DNA from: Sphingomonas sp.
Lineage (GTDB): Bacteria > Pseudomonadota > Alphaproteobacteria > Sphingomonadales > Sphingomonadaceae
Direction of reading: 5' to 3'
Assembly (NCBI RefSeq): GCF_017745215.1
Contig: NZ_JAGHZV010000008.1
Span: 62,001 to 126,000, forward strand
Length of the DNA: 64,000 nt
Shown here: one piece after another, positions 1 to 9,064 of the stretch
Layout of the letters: every line of letters begins with the position of its first letter
Position numbering within the stretch: the first letter of the stretch is position 1
Made by a program: the position numbers and the translations under genes
Notes under the pieces: model-generated
Seen by the model: the letters and a program-made list of their open reading frames with translations, nothing else
Database searches by the model: none
Told to the model about the DNA's origin: nothing

Positions 1-2
1 TC

Positions 3-758
3 TCGCACGCGCTCCACCTCTCGACCAGCGGCGGGGTGGCGCGGATGGGGCAGACGCTGCGGGGGCGCTACGCCTTCGGCACGTCGCTCGACTGCAAGGA
101 CTGCCATGTGAAGACCGCGGATGGGCTGCGCTTCGTGCCCGTCGACTTCGAGCGCAGCTGCGGCATGTGCCACAGCCTGGCCTATGACACGATCCAGGGC
201 ACCGTCCGCAAGCTGCGGCACGGCGGTGTCGCGCAGGCGATCGCCGACCTGCGCGCCTTCTACGCGACGCGGCCGGTGCCGAAGCCGATGGGGCTCGACG
301 GCGGGCGGCGGCGGCCGGGGCTCTATGCGGAGGGCAAGCTCTACAGCGCCTATTTCGGCGCGGTCGCGCGGCGGAGCCCCGATGCGGCGATCGCCCAGCT
401 GTTCGATGCGGGCGGCGCCTGCCAGGAATGCCACACGATCGCGCGAGGTGGACCCTATGGCTGGGAAGTCGCCAGGGTCAGCCAGCCGCCGCGCTATCTG
501 TTCCACGGCTGGTTCGACCATGAGGCGCACAAGGGCGAGACCTGCGTCTCGTGCCACGCCGCGGGCGCCTCGGGCAGCGCGGAGGACCTGCTTCTGCCCG
601 GAATCAAGACATGTCGCACCTGCCACGGCGGCGAAGGGTCTTCGGCGAAGGTTCCCTCGTCCTGCGCCATGTGTCACAGATACCATGGCGACGGCGGGGC
701 TCCCTGGGCTCCGCGTCGCAGTGCGCGTGAGGACGCCATTCGCCGCGAGGGCCCCTGA
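3..758 (+). CDS. Multihaem c-type cytochrome (hexahaem visible), 5' truncated by window edge
   Basis: The reading frame is open from the first bases of the window, so the true start lies outside. The visible 251 residues carry six CxxCH haem-attachment motifs (CKDCH, CGMCH, CQECH, CVSCH, CRTCH, CAMCH), and additional His residues that could be distal ligands (for example in SHALHLS near the edge and YLFHGWFDHEAH). Proteins with this motif spacing act as periplasmic electron carriers after Sec export and Ccm-type haem attachment. The C-terminus is short and basic after the last haem. It is followed 32 bp later by a metallophosphoesterase gene on the same strand, and faces a minus-strand operon with two further multihaem cytochromes, so it probably belongs to the same redox system. 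The exact family is not recognised. Confidence 0.85.
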   Translation, partial: SHALHLSTSGGVARMGQTLRGRYAFGTSLDCKDCHVKTADGLRFVPVDFERSCGMCHSLAYDTIQGTVRKLRHGGVAQAIADLRAFYATRPVPKPMGLDGGRRRPGLYAEGKLYSAYFGAVARRSPDAAIAQLFDAGGACQECHTIARGGPYGWEVARVSQPPRYLFHGWFDHEAHKGETCVSCHAAGASGSAEDLLLPGIKTCRTCHGGEGSSAKVPSSCAMCHRYHGDGGAPWAPRRSAREDAIRREGP

Positions 759-790
759 GGAGAGGGCGCGGCGAGGAGGGGGAGACGGAG

Positions 791-1642
791 ATGCTGATCG
801 CCCAGATCACCGACCTGCACATCGGCTTCGACGCGGCCGACCCGAACGAATACAACAAGCAGCGGCTCGACCATGTCCTCGCCAAGATCCTGGAAGGGCC
901 AAACAAGCCCGACCTGATGCTGGTGACCGGCGACATCACCGAGCGCGGCGACCCCGAGAGCTACAGGCGAACCAAGGAGCTGCTGGGCGCCTGCCCCTTC
1001 CCCTGGCATCCGATCCCGGGGAACCACGACGACCGCACCAATTTCTCGCGCGCCTTCCCCGACGTGCCGACGCCGGGCGGGTTCGTGCAGTACGTGCTCT
1101 ACCTGGGCGCGCTGCGGCTCATCCTGCTCGACACGCTGGAGGAAGGCCGCCACGGCGGCGCCTTCTGCCAGGTGCGCGCGGCGTGGCTGAAGGCGCGGCT
1201 GGAGGAGGACCGCAAGACCCCGACGGTGCTGGTGATGCACCATCCGCCGATGGACGTGGGCATCGACTGGATGCGCACCGATCCACGCGAGCCCTGGGTC
1301 CAGCGCTTCGCCGAGGCGATCGAGGGGGCGGGCAACGTCCAGTCGATCCTGTGCGGGCATCTGCACGTGCCGATCACGGCGCCGTGGCGCGGGGTGACGG
1401 TGGCGGTCTGCCCCGCGGTGGCGCCGGGGGTGACGCTGGACCTGCGGCCGATGGACCCGGAGAAGCCCGACCTGCGACCGATGGTGGTGGCGGACATGCC
1501 GGGCTTCGGGATGCACTGGTGGAACGGCACCGAGCTGGTGAGTTTGTATAACTACGCCGAGGACCCCGTGCCGCTGGCGAAGTTCGACGGGCGGATGCAG
1601 GGGCTGGTCAAGCATCTGATGGAGGAGCGGCCTGGGGGGTGA
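791..1642 (+). CDS. Calcineurin-like metallophosphoesterase (CpdA/GpdQ-type phosphodiesterase)
   Basis: The 283-residue protein begins with the metal-binding signature ITDLHIG, followed by VTGDITERGD, PGNHDD, VMHHPP and GHLHVP. This is the complete set of class III cyclic-nucleotide/glycerophosphodiester phosphodiesterase motifs that bind a binuclear metal centre. Length matches CpdA/GpdQ-like enzymes. There is no signal peptide, so it should be cytoplasmic. A purine-rich ribosome-binding site (ggagggggagacggag) precedes the ATG. Whether the substrate is cAMP or a phosphodiester such as glycerophosphodiester cannot be told from sequence. It sits directly behind a multihaem cytochrome gene, which may only be co-transcription. 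Confidence 0.9.
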   Translation: MLIAQITDLHIGFDAADPNEYNKQRLDHVLAKILEGPNKPDLMLVTGDITERGDPESYRRTKELLGACPFPWHPIPGNHDDRTNFSRAFPDVPTPGGFVQYVLYLGALRLILLDTLEEGRHGGAFCQVRAAWLKARLEEDRKTPTVLVMHHPPMDVGIDWMRTDPREPWVQRFAEAIEGAGNVQSILCGHLHVPITAPWRGVTVAVCPAVAPGVTLDLRPMDPEKPDLRPMVVADMPGFGMHWWNGTELVSLYNYAEDPVPLAKFDGRMQGLVKHLMEERPGG

Positions 1643-1734
1643 TTTTCGGCTGGGTTGTGGGGCCGAAGGTTAGGGAAAGTCAGGCCAAGAACGGGTTTTC
1701 GAGCTCGGTGCCTGGGCGCCGCCGCGTCGGGTGA

Positions 1735-1803
1735 AAAGTCACAAGAGTCATGACCCGTCGCCGGAAATCGGCGGCGGAAAGTCACAAGAGTCACGACCCG
1801 TCG
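1735..1803. repeat. Short direct repeat (two copies of about 26 bp)
   Basis: The unit AAAGTCACAAGAGTCAYGAC plus CCGTCG occurs at 1735-1760 and again at 1778-1803, differing by one base. The 17 bases between them are GC-rich (cgccggaaatcggcggc). The copies lie about 90 bp past the metallophosphoesterase stop. Function unknown; they could be a duplicated binding site or a replication-slippage product. Confidence 0.6.
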
Positions 1804-1837
1804 CGACGGATCGGCGCGGACGCGGTTGGCCTCGGTT

Positions 1838-1975
1838 CAATCCTCCCCTGGAAGGGAAGGTGGTAAGCCGCAGGCTTGATTAGGGGGTAGCTCACCGCGA
1901 GCGAGGTCGCCCGCGGTGAGCTACCCCTCCACCAAGCTTCGCATGGTCCCCTCCCCCTCCGGGGGAGGATTTGGG
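1838..1975. repeat. Intergenic palindromic element, family B copy 1
   Basis: A composite palindrome: outer arms AATCCTCCCCTGGAAGGG and CCCTCCGGGGGAGGATTT flank an inner inverted repeat GGTAGCTCACCGCG / CGCGGTGAGCTACC. A closely similar structure (same outer arms, inner arms GGTAGCTCTCCA / GGAGAGCTACC) occurs at 55701-55843, so this is a dispersed family. The rest of 1643-2151 holds the direct repeat above and no convincing gene. Confidence 0.75.
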
Positions 1976-2151
1976 AGAAGCTAGCCTAAGCGCAGCCCGG
2001 CTGCGCGGAGATGGCGGATCGACGAGGTCAAGGAGCGGGATCGGCTTGGGACCGGTCCAGCAGGGATTGCAGCAGGCGAAATCCTACATTGCAAGACAAG
2101 TGGGCGGCGCGAAGCAGAGGCCCTGCAATTCGAGCGCTGCGGCGAAGCGGG

Positions 2152-2676
2152 TCATGTTTCGGACGACCATTTGCCGGCGCAATAATCGGTGTAGGCGCTG
2201 TTGTAGCCTGACTGGAAGAAGGACAGCTCACGCGGGGAGATGCGCTCGCGGGCCATAACCTCGAGCAGCGCGCGCAGATTCGCGACCTCGATGGCGACGC
2301 GGGGCTGGAGTTCGGTGTACGCGATTCCGGGACCGGGCTTCCATTCGAGCGACTGGAAATAGCTGGCGATGATATGAGGTTGGAGCGTGTCGATCGTCCC
2401 GGCGGATTCGGGATAGATCAGGGTCGACCCGACCTCATTGTTGCGGGGGTCGCGGAAGAAAGCGATGGCGAACTCCGGCGTTTGCACCCGGCATTGCTCG
2501 ACGCCTTCGTCCTCGATCGACCAACCCTCCGGCCAGCCGCCGAAGAGGCGCGCGATTTCCGGCTGAATCGCAGTGCTGAGGGGGATCATGCGCTGCTCCT
2601 TACGCGCGTCGGTGCCGAGAAGAGCCTCGCCGAGCTCACGCCATGTTTGAAACCCGAGAGGCATGGGAGCCAGCAT
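2152..2676 (-). CDS. Hypothetical protein, 174 aa
   Basis: Not recognised. It is a soluble, acidic protein with no signal peptide or membrane helix; it contains FGGWPEGWSIEDEG and many aromatic residues. Codon use is GC-rich at third positions, as in neighbouring genes, which supports it being real. A weak AGGA lies upstream of the ATG at 2676, and an internal Met (MIPLSTAIQ, residue 30, position 2589) is an alternative start. It lies between the metallophosphoesterase gene and a lower-GC stretch and has no obvious partner. Confidence 0.55.
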   Translation of the reverse strand: MLAPMPLGFQTWRELGEALLGTDARKEQRMIPLSTAIQPEIARLFGGWPEGWSIEDEGVEQCRVQTPEFAIAFFRDPRNNEVGSTLIYPESAGTIDTLQPHIIASYFQSLEWKPGPGIAYTELQPRVAIEVANLRALLEVMARERISPRELSFFQSGYNSAYTDYCAGKWSSET

Positions 2677-2800
2677 GGGGCAAGCAATCCTAGGTGGGAA
2701 GCGCGGTGTAGGGATGAAATTGCGGCACGTTGACTGGGTCCGATTTTTTCTGTAATGTATATGTAGTCATGCATAAGAATCCCGGTCGATTTCCCCGATA

Positions 2801-3295
2801 TTGGTTTCCTTGCCTTTGTCGGAATACCGCGTGGAAAGAGACCAAGGTACAAGGGTGATATTGTTAGGGCTTGGTAGTTACGTCCATAACTCGGTCACTA
2901 TCGCGGGACGTGCACTGGGGAATTTTTCGATCGGTATCGGTCGGGAGGTTCCTTTGTGCATTTTGGCACTCGGACTTCTCGATCACGGAAAAGTGGCGAG
3001 AAGCGAGATGCAAGAAAAGCACGCTCCTTTAGTTCTCTTGACCTTGGCCAAGAGCGGTTCGCTCGCTTTGGGAGTCGGAGGTGCTACAGCCTTGTCCCCA
3101 TGGCTGGGCGCCCTAGCGATTATTTCTGTCGTCCTGTGCAAGGCGCTCGACAAAGCTCCTGAGATCATAAGAGCTTGGAAAGATGTACCTTCGGCAGCTC
3201 CCACCGGAGCTGTGCAAGCGGTCACATTTATTTCGTCGGCCACGCAACCGCAGGCCCCCGCCACCCGTTCGGGTCCACCGCGTCGCTCACCTTGA
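2801..3295 (+). CDS. Possible small hydrophobic protein in a lower-GC segment
   Basis: A 164-codon frame starts at TTG and contains two hydrophobic stretches (PLVLLTLAKSGSLALGVGG and WLGALAIISVVLCKAL) followed by a charged tail (DKAPEIIRAWKD). The segment from about 2700 to 3227 is visibly less GC-rich than its surroundings, as expected for acquired DNA. The last 68 bp run into the 3' end of the oppositely oriented decahaem cytochrome gene, where the translation becomes Pro/Arg-rich and shadow-like. The real product may therefore be a remnant or absent. No family recognised. Confidence 0.3.
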   Translation: MVSLPLSEYRVERDQGTRVILLGLGSYVHNSVTIAGRALGNFSIGIGREVPLCILALGLLDHGKVARSEMQEKHAPLVLLTLAKSGSLALGVGGATALSPWLGALAIISVVLCKALDKAPEIIRAWKDVPSAAPTGAVQAVTFISSATQPQAPATRSGPPRRSP

Positions 3296-6200
3296 ACACC
3301 TGCCCCCGCCGGCTGAGGAACAGCCGTTCCATCTCCTCGCGATTGAACGGGCGTGAACCCAGCCGACCGAACACCGCGATCTGGCCGCCGGTCTCGTCCA
3401 CTGCCCGGTCGCGGTCCAAGCCCTTGGACAGCGCCAGCGCCGGTGAGGGCGTCCTCGCCCAGGCGATGAGTTCGGGCTTCGGCGCGGGGCTGAAGCCGTA
3501 GAAATTGGGCTGGGTGTCGGGAGCGGTGAGCTGGAGGACCTTCAGGCCGTTCCGCCCGTCCGCGACATAGGCGAAGAAGCTCGCATTCGTCGCGCCGACG
3601 ATCACGTCGCGCGCGTCCGTCAGCTGGCCTCCGAAGGTATAGGCGCCGTACCATTTCGGCTGGGTGGGGTTGGTGACGTTGACCACCACCAGCCCCTGCG
3701 CGCCGCCGGCGATGTAGGCGTAGGTGCGCGCGACGTAGATGCGCTTCGCATCGGGCATTGCGATCGTGCCCGAGGGGACCGCCACCGGGTTGCGGAGGTT
3801 CGTCACGTCGAAGAGCTTCACGCCCTCGGCATCGCTCACCCAGAGGTAGCGGAACTGGATCGCGCTGGCCCTCGCGTCGCGCAGGGGGCGGACGGCGGCG
3901 AGCTTCGGGTGGAGCGGGTCGTGGAGGTCGACGACCACCAGCCCCTTGTCCGCCGCGATGTACGCGATCTCGCCCGCCAGGATGATGTGGCGGGCGCCGT
4001 TCAGCACGCCGTCGGGGTTCCAGGTGACCGCGCGCTTGAGGAAGTTGTTCTGGAAGTCGCCGTCGGCCAGCGTCTCGACGTTGACGAGGATCAGGCCCTC
4101 GACCGAATCCGTCACCGCGGCATAGCTGTAGATCGGCAGGAACGGCTGTTCCTGGTTCGCCTCGCGCATCGCGGGCGTGTTGCGCAAGGGGTTGATCGTC
4201 TGGTTGGTCGGGAGCGCCATGCAGGTGGCGTTGGCGGACTTGACCTGGGTGTTCTGGCCGAGCTTCGAGAAGGGCGCGGTGATGATCGGGTCCGACACGC
4301 CCTTGTTGGCGACCGAGGCGACGTCATAGGCGCGGAAACCGCCCTTGCCTTCGGCGACATAGAGATATTCGCCGCGGAGTTGCAGGCAGTTCACCGCGTC
4401 GGCCGTGCCGTGGGTGGGATTGCGGAACTGCTCGCGCTCGCCGGTCTCGCCCGAGCGCTTGCGGCCGAAGGTCTTGCCGCGAGTCCAGTCCTTCAGCTCG
4501 CGGTGGTTCTGCTCGACGTGGAGCCGCCAGTAATCGGGATAGGCATAGCGCTGGAGATAGGAGCCGAGCACCGCCTGGGGCTCGTTCCATTCGGTGACGC
4601 GTACCGCTTCGATCCCGCCCTGCAGGCCGGTCCAGGCGTGGAGCCCGACGAAGTTCACCTGGTTTGTGCCGAGCAGGAGGAGCTGCGCCATGATCGCGTT
4701 GTTGTCGTCCTTGGCCGACAAGTGGCAGTCGGTGCAGGTCTTGGTCTCGGTGGTGCGGACGGTGTGGGGGAAGTGCGGGGCGAAGGCCTGGCTCGAGAAG
4801 CCGATCGCCGAGATGGGCGGCTGCTGGATGTAGATGCGCTCGCGGTTGGGGTTGGTCGAGGAAAGGACCAGCGCGGAGGAGCTTCGCACCGGGGCGGTCT
4901 CGTTGCCCTTGGTGGTCATGTGCTTGCCGAGCTGGAACATGTCGTCGCGCGCGACCTGCGGGTTGTAGGTCGCGAAGTTGCGCGTCTCCTCGCCCTTGAA
5001 GTGATGCGTCTCGGTCTTCCAGTTCGCTTCGATCGGGAGATGGCAGCCGCCGCAGCTGGTGGTCCAGCTGAGGTGGCAGGTGAAGCACGCCATCTCGCCG
5101 TCCTTGTGCGCGCGATCGGCTAAGGGCACGGCGGGGCCGAAGGCGAAGCTGCCGTCGTCGGCGCCGGTGCGGCTCATCAGCTTGGCGCGCGCGGCCCTGG
5201 CGTTGAAGGTCGGGCTCAGCGGATCGACCGAATCCTTCACCAGGTGGATTTCCCAGCTCAGCGAGGGATCGACGATCGAGCGCTGGATGAGCTTGCGGCG
5301 GCCGTCGGCACCTTCCACCCATTCGAAGCGGCGCTGGCCGTCGGGGTTGCGGAGCAGCTCGAGGTTCGAGCCCTGCGGCCGCGCGGCGGGGCCCGAGGTG
5401 CGCAGCGTCGGGTAAGCGTCGGCAGTGCCGTGGCAATCCTTGCACCCGATCTCGACGGCGTTGGCGACTTCGCCGTAGATGAGGCCGTTGCCGTGGCTGT
5501 CCTGCGCGAAATGGCAGTCCGCGCATTGCATGCCCTTCTCGGCATGGATGTCCATCAGGTGGACCGCCTTGCCGGGGTTGGTGCCGGGGGGCACGAACTT
5601 GCCCTCGCCTGCCTTGCGCCATTTCTCGGGATCGTCGGGCTTCACGATGTTGCCCTCGGCGTCGAGGAGGTTGCCCTCGCGGTCGCGCTTGAAGACGCCG
5701 CGAAAGTTCCAGCCGTGGCTGTGATAGTCGGCGAACTGCGTGTCCCTGAGCCCCGGGTTGAGGTCGTAGACGTTGCGGAGGAACCCGGGGTCGGACCAGT
5801 TGCCGCGCACCACCGCGCCCTCGGGGTTACGCTCCAGCGCCTCGTGCTGCTCGGCGATGGTGGGATAGCGCTGGTGCCTGGGCCACATCGCCGGCGCGTC
5901 GGACTCATAGTCCCACATCGTGTAGCCGAGGTAGGAGTTCAGGAAGATGTTGGGCTGGTGGAGGTGGCAGCTCATGCACTGGCTGGTCGGGATCGCGCGG
6001 GTGAAGGCGTGGCGGAGCGGGTGGCCGGACTCCTTCTGGCCGGGCTGGATCAGGCGGCCGTGTTCGTCGGGCTGCTGGCGCTTGGCGGCGATCGTCGGGT
6101 CGACGGTGATGCTCTGCCCGTCGCGGCCATATTGCGCGTAGATCAGGCTGTGCCGCGGCTCGCGGTCGTTGGCGTAGATGACGTGGCAGCCGGTGCAGCC

Positions 6201-7199
6201 CGAGCCGCGATAGTCGCCGGGCTGGTCGTTGGTGCCCATGAACCAGAGCAGCGGATCGTTGAGCCTTGTCTTGTGGATGTTGAGCACCGGGATCGCGACG
6301 CGCAGGCCCGTGCCGGGGCCGCGGTTCGACTGCTTGAGGTCGGGGCGGCCGGGCTCCTCCAGTCGCTGGATCGATCCGGTCGGGTTGGGCAGCCCCACCT
6401 CGGCGAACTGCGTGCCGTTGTTGCGCCCGCCGCGCTCGAACACGCGGAAGACGTCGGCGGGCGGCATCACTTGCCAGGTGGGGAGCGGGTAGAGCGCGGC
6501 GAGCGCGCCCCTCGCCTGCTCCGCCGGGGTGACCTTGCCCGGGGGATTGCCGGCGGAGACGATCTTCGCGGGCTCACCGTCGCGGGTATAGGCCTCGCCG
6601 AAGAGGTAGTTTTTGTACGGGACGATACCGTTGTTGTAGGCGGCCCCTCCCCAGAGCATCGCGGTGGAAGCCATCAGCGAGCGCTCGCTCGCCTCGATGA
6701 TCTCGAGGTGGCAGGCGCCGCAGGAGTCGCGGACGACGCGATAGTCGCCCGGGTTCACGAAGCGGATGAACTCGGGGGCTTCCTTGTTGAGCAGCGTGTA
6801 GCTGCGCTTCGGGTTGGCGCTGTCGGGCCAGTTCCAGCTTTTCGGGTAAAGCGGGAGGATGTGCGCCTTGTCGCGCGCGGCGATGTAGCGCGGGTCCGCG
6901 AAGCCGAGATTGGGGTCGCCGCGGACGGTGGCGTCGCCGCCGTGGCAATCGGTGCAGCCGAGGCGGACCGCGGGGGTGGCGTGCATCGAGGCTTCGTCGG
7001 TGCGCGTGTGGCAGGAGAAACAGCCTTCGGACTTGGCCGCGGCCTGTGCCTCGGTCTGGCTCATCGGCGCAGGGGGGGCGGCGACATAGACGCGCGCGAC
7101 GGGCTTCTCCTCGTCGCTCGCCTTGAGGATCGCGGCGGGGACGAGCACGCCGGCGAGGAGCAGCAGCGCGAGGGCGAGGAGGCGGGTCCCGAGGCGCAT
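3228..7199 (-). CDS. Decahaem c-type cytochrome with C-terminal LVIVD-repeat propeller
   Basis: The 1323-residue product begins with a signal peptide or membrane anchor (MRLGTRLLALALLLLAG). Ten CxxCH motifs lie between residues 60 and about 826 (CFSCH, CTDCH, CGACH, CTGCH, CMSCH, CADCH, CKDCH, CFTCH, CGGCH, CTDCH). The last 450 or so residues contain repeated strands of the LVIVD type, such as YIAADKGLVVVDLHDP, YLWVSDAEGVKLFDVTN and YIAGGAQGLVVVNVTNP, which form surface-exposed beta-propellers in known proteins. The start at 7199 is set by the signal sequence and by a TGATG junction: the stop of the upstream barrel gene overlaps this ATG by one base, so translation is probably coupled. A longer frame reaches 7637, but its added N-terminus is a Pro/Arg-rich shadow. 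Likely role: large periplasmic or cell-surface electron-transfer protein. The acceptor or substrate is unknown. Confidence 0.9.
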   Translation of the reverse strand: MRLGTRLLALALLLLAGVLVPAAILKASDEEKPVARVYVAAPPAPMSQTEAQAAAKSEGCFSCHTRTDEASMHATPAVRLGCTDCHGGDATVRGDPNLGFADPRYIAARDKAHILPLYPKSWNWPDSANPKRSYTLLNKEAPEFIRFVNPGDYRVVRDSCGACHLEIIEASERSLMASTAMLWGGAAYNNGIVPYKNYLFGEAYTRDGEPAKIVSAGNPPGKVTPAEQARGALAALYPLPTWQVMPPADVFRVFERGGRNNGTQFAEVGLPNPTGSIQRLEEPGRPDLKQSNRGPGTGLRVAIPVLNIHKTRLNDPLLWFMGTNDQPGDYRGSGCTGCHVIYANDREPRHSLIYAQYGRDGQSITVDPTIAAKRQQPDEHGRLIQPGQKESGHPLRHAFTRAIPTSQCMSCHLHQPNIFLNSYLGYTMWDYESDAPAMWPRHQRYPTIAEQHEALERNPEGAVVRGNWSDPGFLRNVYDLNPGLRDTQFADYHSHGWNFRGVFKRDREGNLLDAEGNIVKPDDPEKWRKAGEGKFVPPGTNPGKAVHLMDIHAEKGMQCADCHFAQDSHGNGLIYGEVANAVEIGCKDCHGTADAYPTLRTSGPAARPQGSNLELLRNPDGQRRFEWVEGADGRRKLIQRSIVDPSLSWEIHLVKDSVDPLSPTFNARAARAKLMSRTGADDGSFAFGPAVPLADRAHKDGEMACFTCHLSWTTSCGGCHLPIEANWKTETHHFKGEETRNFATYNPQVARDDMFQLGKHMTTKGNETAPVRSSSALVLSSTNPNRERIYIQQPPISAIGFSSQAFAPHFPHTVRTTETKTCTDCHLSAKDDNNAIMAQLLLLGTNQVNFVGLHAWTGLQGGIEAVRVTEWNEPQAVLGSYLQRYAYPDYWRLHVEQNHRELKDWTRGKTFGRKRSGETGEREQFRNPTHGTADAVNCLQLRGEYLYVAEGKGGFRAYDVASVANKGVSDPIITAPFSKLGQNTQVKSANATCMALPTNQTINPLRNTPAMREANQEQPFLPIYSYAAVTDSVEGLILVNVETLADGDFQNNFLKRAVTWNPDGVLNGARHIILAGEIAYIAADKGLVVVDLHDPLHPKLAAVRPLRDARASAIQFRYLWVSDAEGVKLFDVTNLRNPVAVPSGTIAMPDAKRIYVARTYAYIAGGAQGLVVVNVTNPTQPKWYGAYTFGGQLTDARDVIVGATNASFFAYVADGRNGLKVLQLTAPDTQPNFYGFSPAPKPELIAWARTPSPALALSKGLDRDRAVDETGGQIAVFGRLGSRPFNREEMERLFLSRRGQVFKVSDAVDPNGWRGPAVAWPTK

Positions 7200-9064
7200 C
7201 AGTAGCTCAGCACCACGTTGGCGAGGACCGAGACGTAGCGGTCGTGGCGCTGGGCGTTGTCGAACAGGTCGCGGAAGCCCTCGCCCGGCTGGAGCACCGC
7301 GGCGGAGAGGCGGAACACCATGTTCTGGTTGGCGCGCGGTCGCCAGATCGCTGCGGCGGAGAGGTCCCAGCCGATGTCCTTCGGGATGCTGCCTTCGTTG
7401 CGCAGTGTCTCGAGCGTGATCGTGTTGGCGAAGGCGAGATGGTTGGCGTTGGCCGAGACACGAAGCCGGGGCGTCAGGTCGAAGTCGGCGCCGACGCCGA
7501 GCAGGAAGGTGCCGGGGTTGTTGAAATTCGACTGCCCCTCCTCCTTCGACGAGCGCAGCGAATTGAGCACGCCGTTGCGCCCCGACAGCGCGACGGCGCG
7601 GCCGCCACCGGCGAAGGGAATCGACTGGCGGATCCAATAGCTGGTGTCGGCGCCGGCGAAGACGGGGTTCTCGAAGACGGCGTCGAAGCCGGTCTCCTTG
7701 TCGTCATAGGGGTCGCCGTCGCCGGTGGCGTAGAGCGCCGAGAGGCGGACGCGGATCCAGTCGCGGTCGTAGCTCAATTCGGTCGCGCCGAAGAAGGCGC
7801 GGATGCTGGCGGGGCGGCTGGTGAAGAAGCTGTTCGAGTCGTGGCCGAGCGCGGCATAGGTCGAGGCCGTGACGTTGATCCGGCCGACATGGCCGTCGGC
7901 GTTGTAGCCGAGGTACGCGACGTCGTAATCGTGGCCGCGCAGGTCGCCGAGCAGCGCGGGACGGACGGGGAAGCCGTTGTCGTCGACACGGATGCCATTG
8001 CCTTCGCGGTTGCGGTTGAACAGCGCGATGACCTGGCTGGTGAGGCCGGGGACCAGGAAGTCCTGGCGATAGACGTTGGCGACGAAGACGAGGTCGTCGC
8101 GCGGGCTCGAGAGGACGCTGTTGAGCCCGGAGTTGGTGTCCTTCTCCAGCCGCCAGAAGACGCCGAGGTTGTACTGGACGCGATTGCCGTCGCGGTTGCC
8201 GAACAGCCTCAGCCCAAGCTGCTGGTCGTTGAACAGGAAGCCGCGGAAGTCGCTCTGGAAGGGCTGGATGCCGACGCGGATCGAGTCGAAATCGTAGCGA
8301 TCCGAGACGTTGCGCAGGTGATAGTCGACGAACAGCTCCTGCACGCCGAGGAAGCTGTCGAGCCGGTGGCTGGGCTTCGAGGGCTCGACGTGGAGGACGC
8401 GACGCTCGGGGACCTGCGCGTAGTTGACGTTGAGGGCGAGCGCGATGCGATACTCGATCTCGGGCGGCTTGAACGCGGTCGAGCCCTTGAACAGCGAAGC
8501 GCCGAGGATGAAGGTCTGAGAGGCGATATAGCTCGCGTCCTTGCCGAAGACGTCGAGGCTGCCGGGGCGCCGGGTGGTCTGGACGCCGACGGGGATCGGG
8601 AAGGTCCGCGGCTCGAAGACGGTGTCCGAGACGGCGCTGGCGGAGAAGAACCAGTCGTCTCCCTTGATCGGGAGCCAGGGCACCTTGGCGCGGTCGATCG
8701 GGCGGTCGCCCTTCAGCGTGTTCTGGTGATAGGGGTCGAGCCAATTCTCCTTCACCACGCCGAGGGATTCGATCAGGCGCCAGCGGTCGGGGACGGGCAC
8801 CTGGTCGGTGGGGAAAGCCTCGGGCGGCGGGGCGCGGACGGCGCCGGGGTTGTCCTGGGTGACGGCTTTAGGGAGCGGCGGGACATAGCCGGGCTTGCGG
8901 CGGCCTTCGAGGGTTTCCGACGGGTCGGTGGGGGTGTCGCGCGGGTCGGGCTTTGGAGCGGTCTGCGCGTCCTGCGAGGGGGCTTCCTGCGCCCATCCGC
9001 TCGGCATGTCCGTCACCGGCACCGGCGTGACGAGCAGCAGCGCAGGGGCGAGGTCGACGCTCAC
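7199..9064 (-). CDS. Beta-barrel outer-membrane protein of the cytochrome operon
   Basis: The 621-residue product starts at GTG (9064), overlapping the stop of the upstream lipoprotein gene (GTGA). It has a hydrophobic N-terminus (LAPALLLVTPVPV), then a Pro-rich region to about residue 85. The remainder alternates polar and hydrophobic residues with many Tyr/Phe/Arg strands (YRIALALNVNYAQV, LFVDYHLRNVSDRYDF, VQYNLGVFWRLEKD) and ends LANVVLSY with a terminal aromatic residue, typical of Bam-inserted barrels. No TonB box or plug domain is seen. Its position between a haem-related lipoprotein and a decahaem cytochrome suggests it could be the porin that lets electrons or a substrate cross the outer membrane. 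Barrel assignment is strong; the electron-conduit role is inference. Confidence 0.75.
   Translation of the reverse strand: MSVDLAPALLLVTPVPVTDMPSGWAQEAPSQDAQTAPKPDPRDTPTDPSETLEGRRKPGYVPPLPKAVTQDNPGAVRAPPPEAFPTDQVPVPDRWRLIESLGVVKENWLDPYHQNTLKGDRPIDRAKVPWLPIKGDDWFFSASAVSDTVFEPRTFPIPVGVQTTRRPGSLDVFGKDASYIASQTFILGASLFKGSTAFKPPEIEYRIALALNVNYAQVPERRVLHVEPSKPSHRLDSFLGVQELFVDYHLRNVSDRYDFDSIRVGIQPFQSDFRGFLFNDQQLGLRLFGNRDGNRVQYNLGVFWRLEKDTNSGLNSVLSSPRDDLVFVANVYRQDFLVPGLTSQVIALFNRNREGNGIRVDDNGFPVRPALLGDLRGHDYDVAYLGYNADGHVGRINVTASTYAALGHDSNSFFTSRPASIRAFFGATELSYDRDWIRVRLSALYATGDGDPYDDKETGFDAVFENPVFAGADTSYWIRQSIPFAGGGRAVALSGRNGVLNSLRSSKEEGQSNFNNPGTFLLGVGADFDLTPRLRVSANANHLAFANTITLETLRNEGSIPKDIGWDLSAAAIWRPRANQNMVFRLSAAVLQPGEGFRDLFDNAQRHDRYVSVLANVVLSY

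Noticed and set aside
121..1551. 476-codon frame spanning the cytochrome and phosphodiesterase genes
   Set aside because: Arg/Ala/Pro-rich out-of-frame translation crossing the boundary of two well-supported genes.
5244..7205. 653-codon plus-strand frame opposite the decahaem gene
   Set aside because: Rich in Val/Ala/Gly/Asp without motifs; the minus strand has ten haem motifs and a signal peptide. It is an antisense frame caused by high GC.
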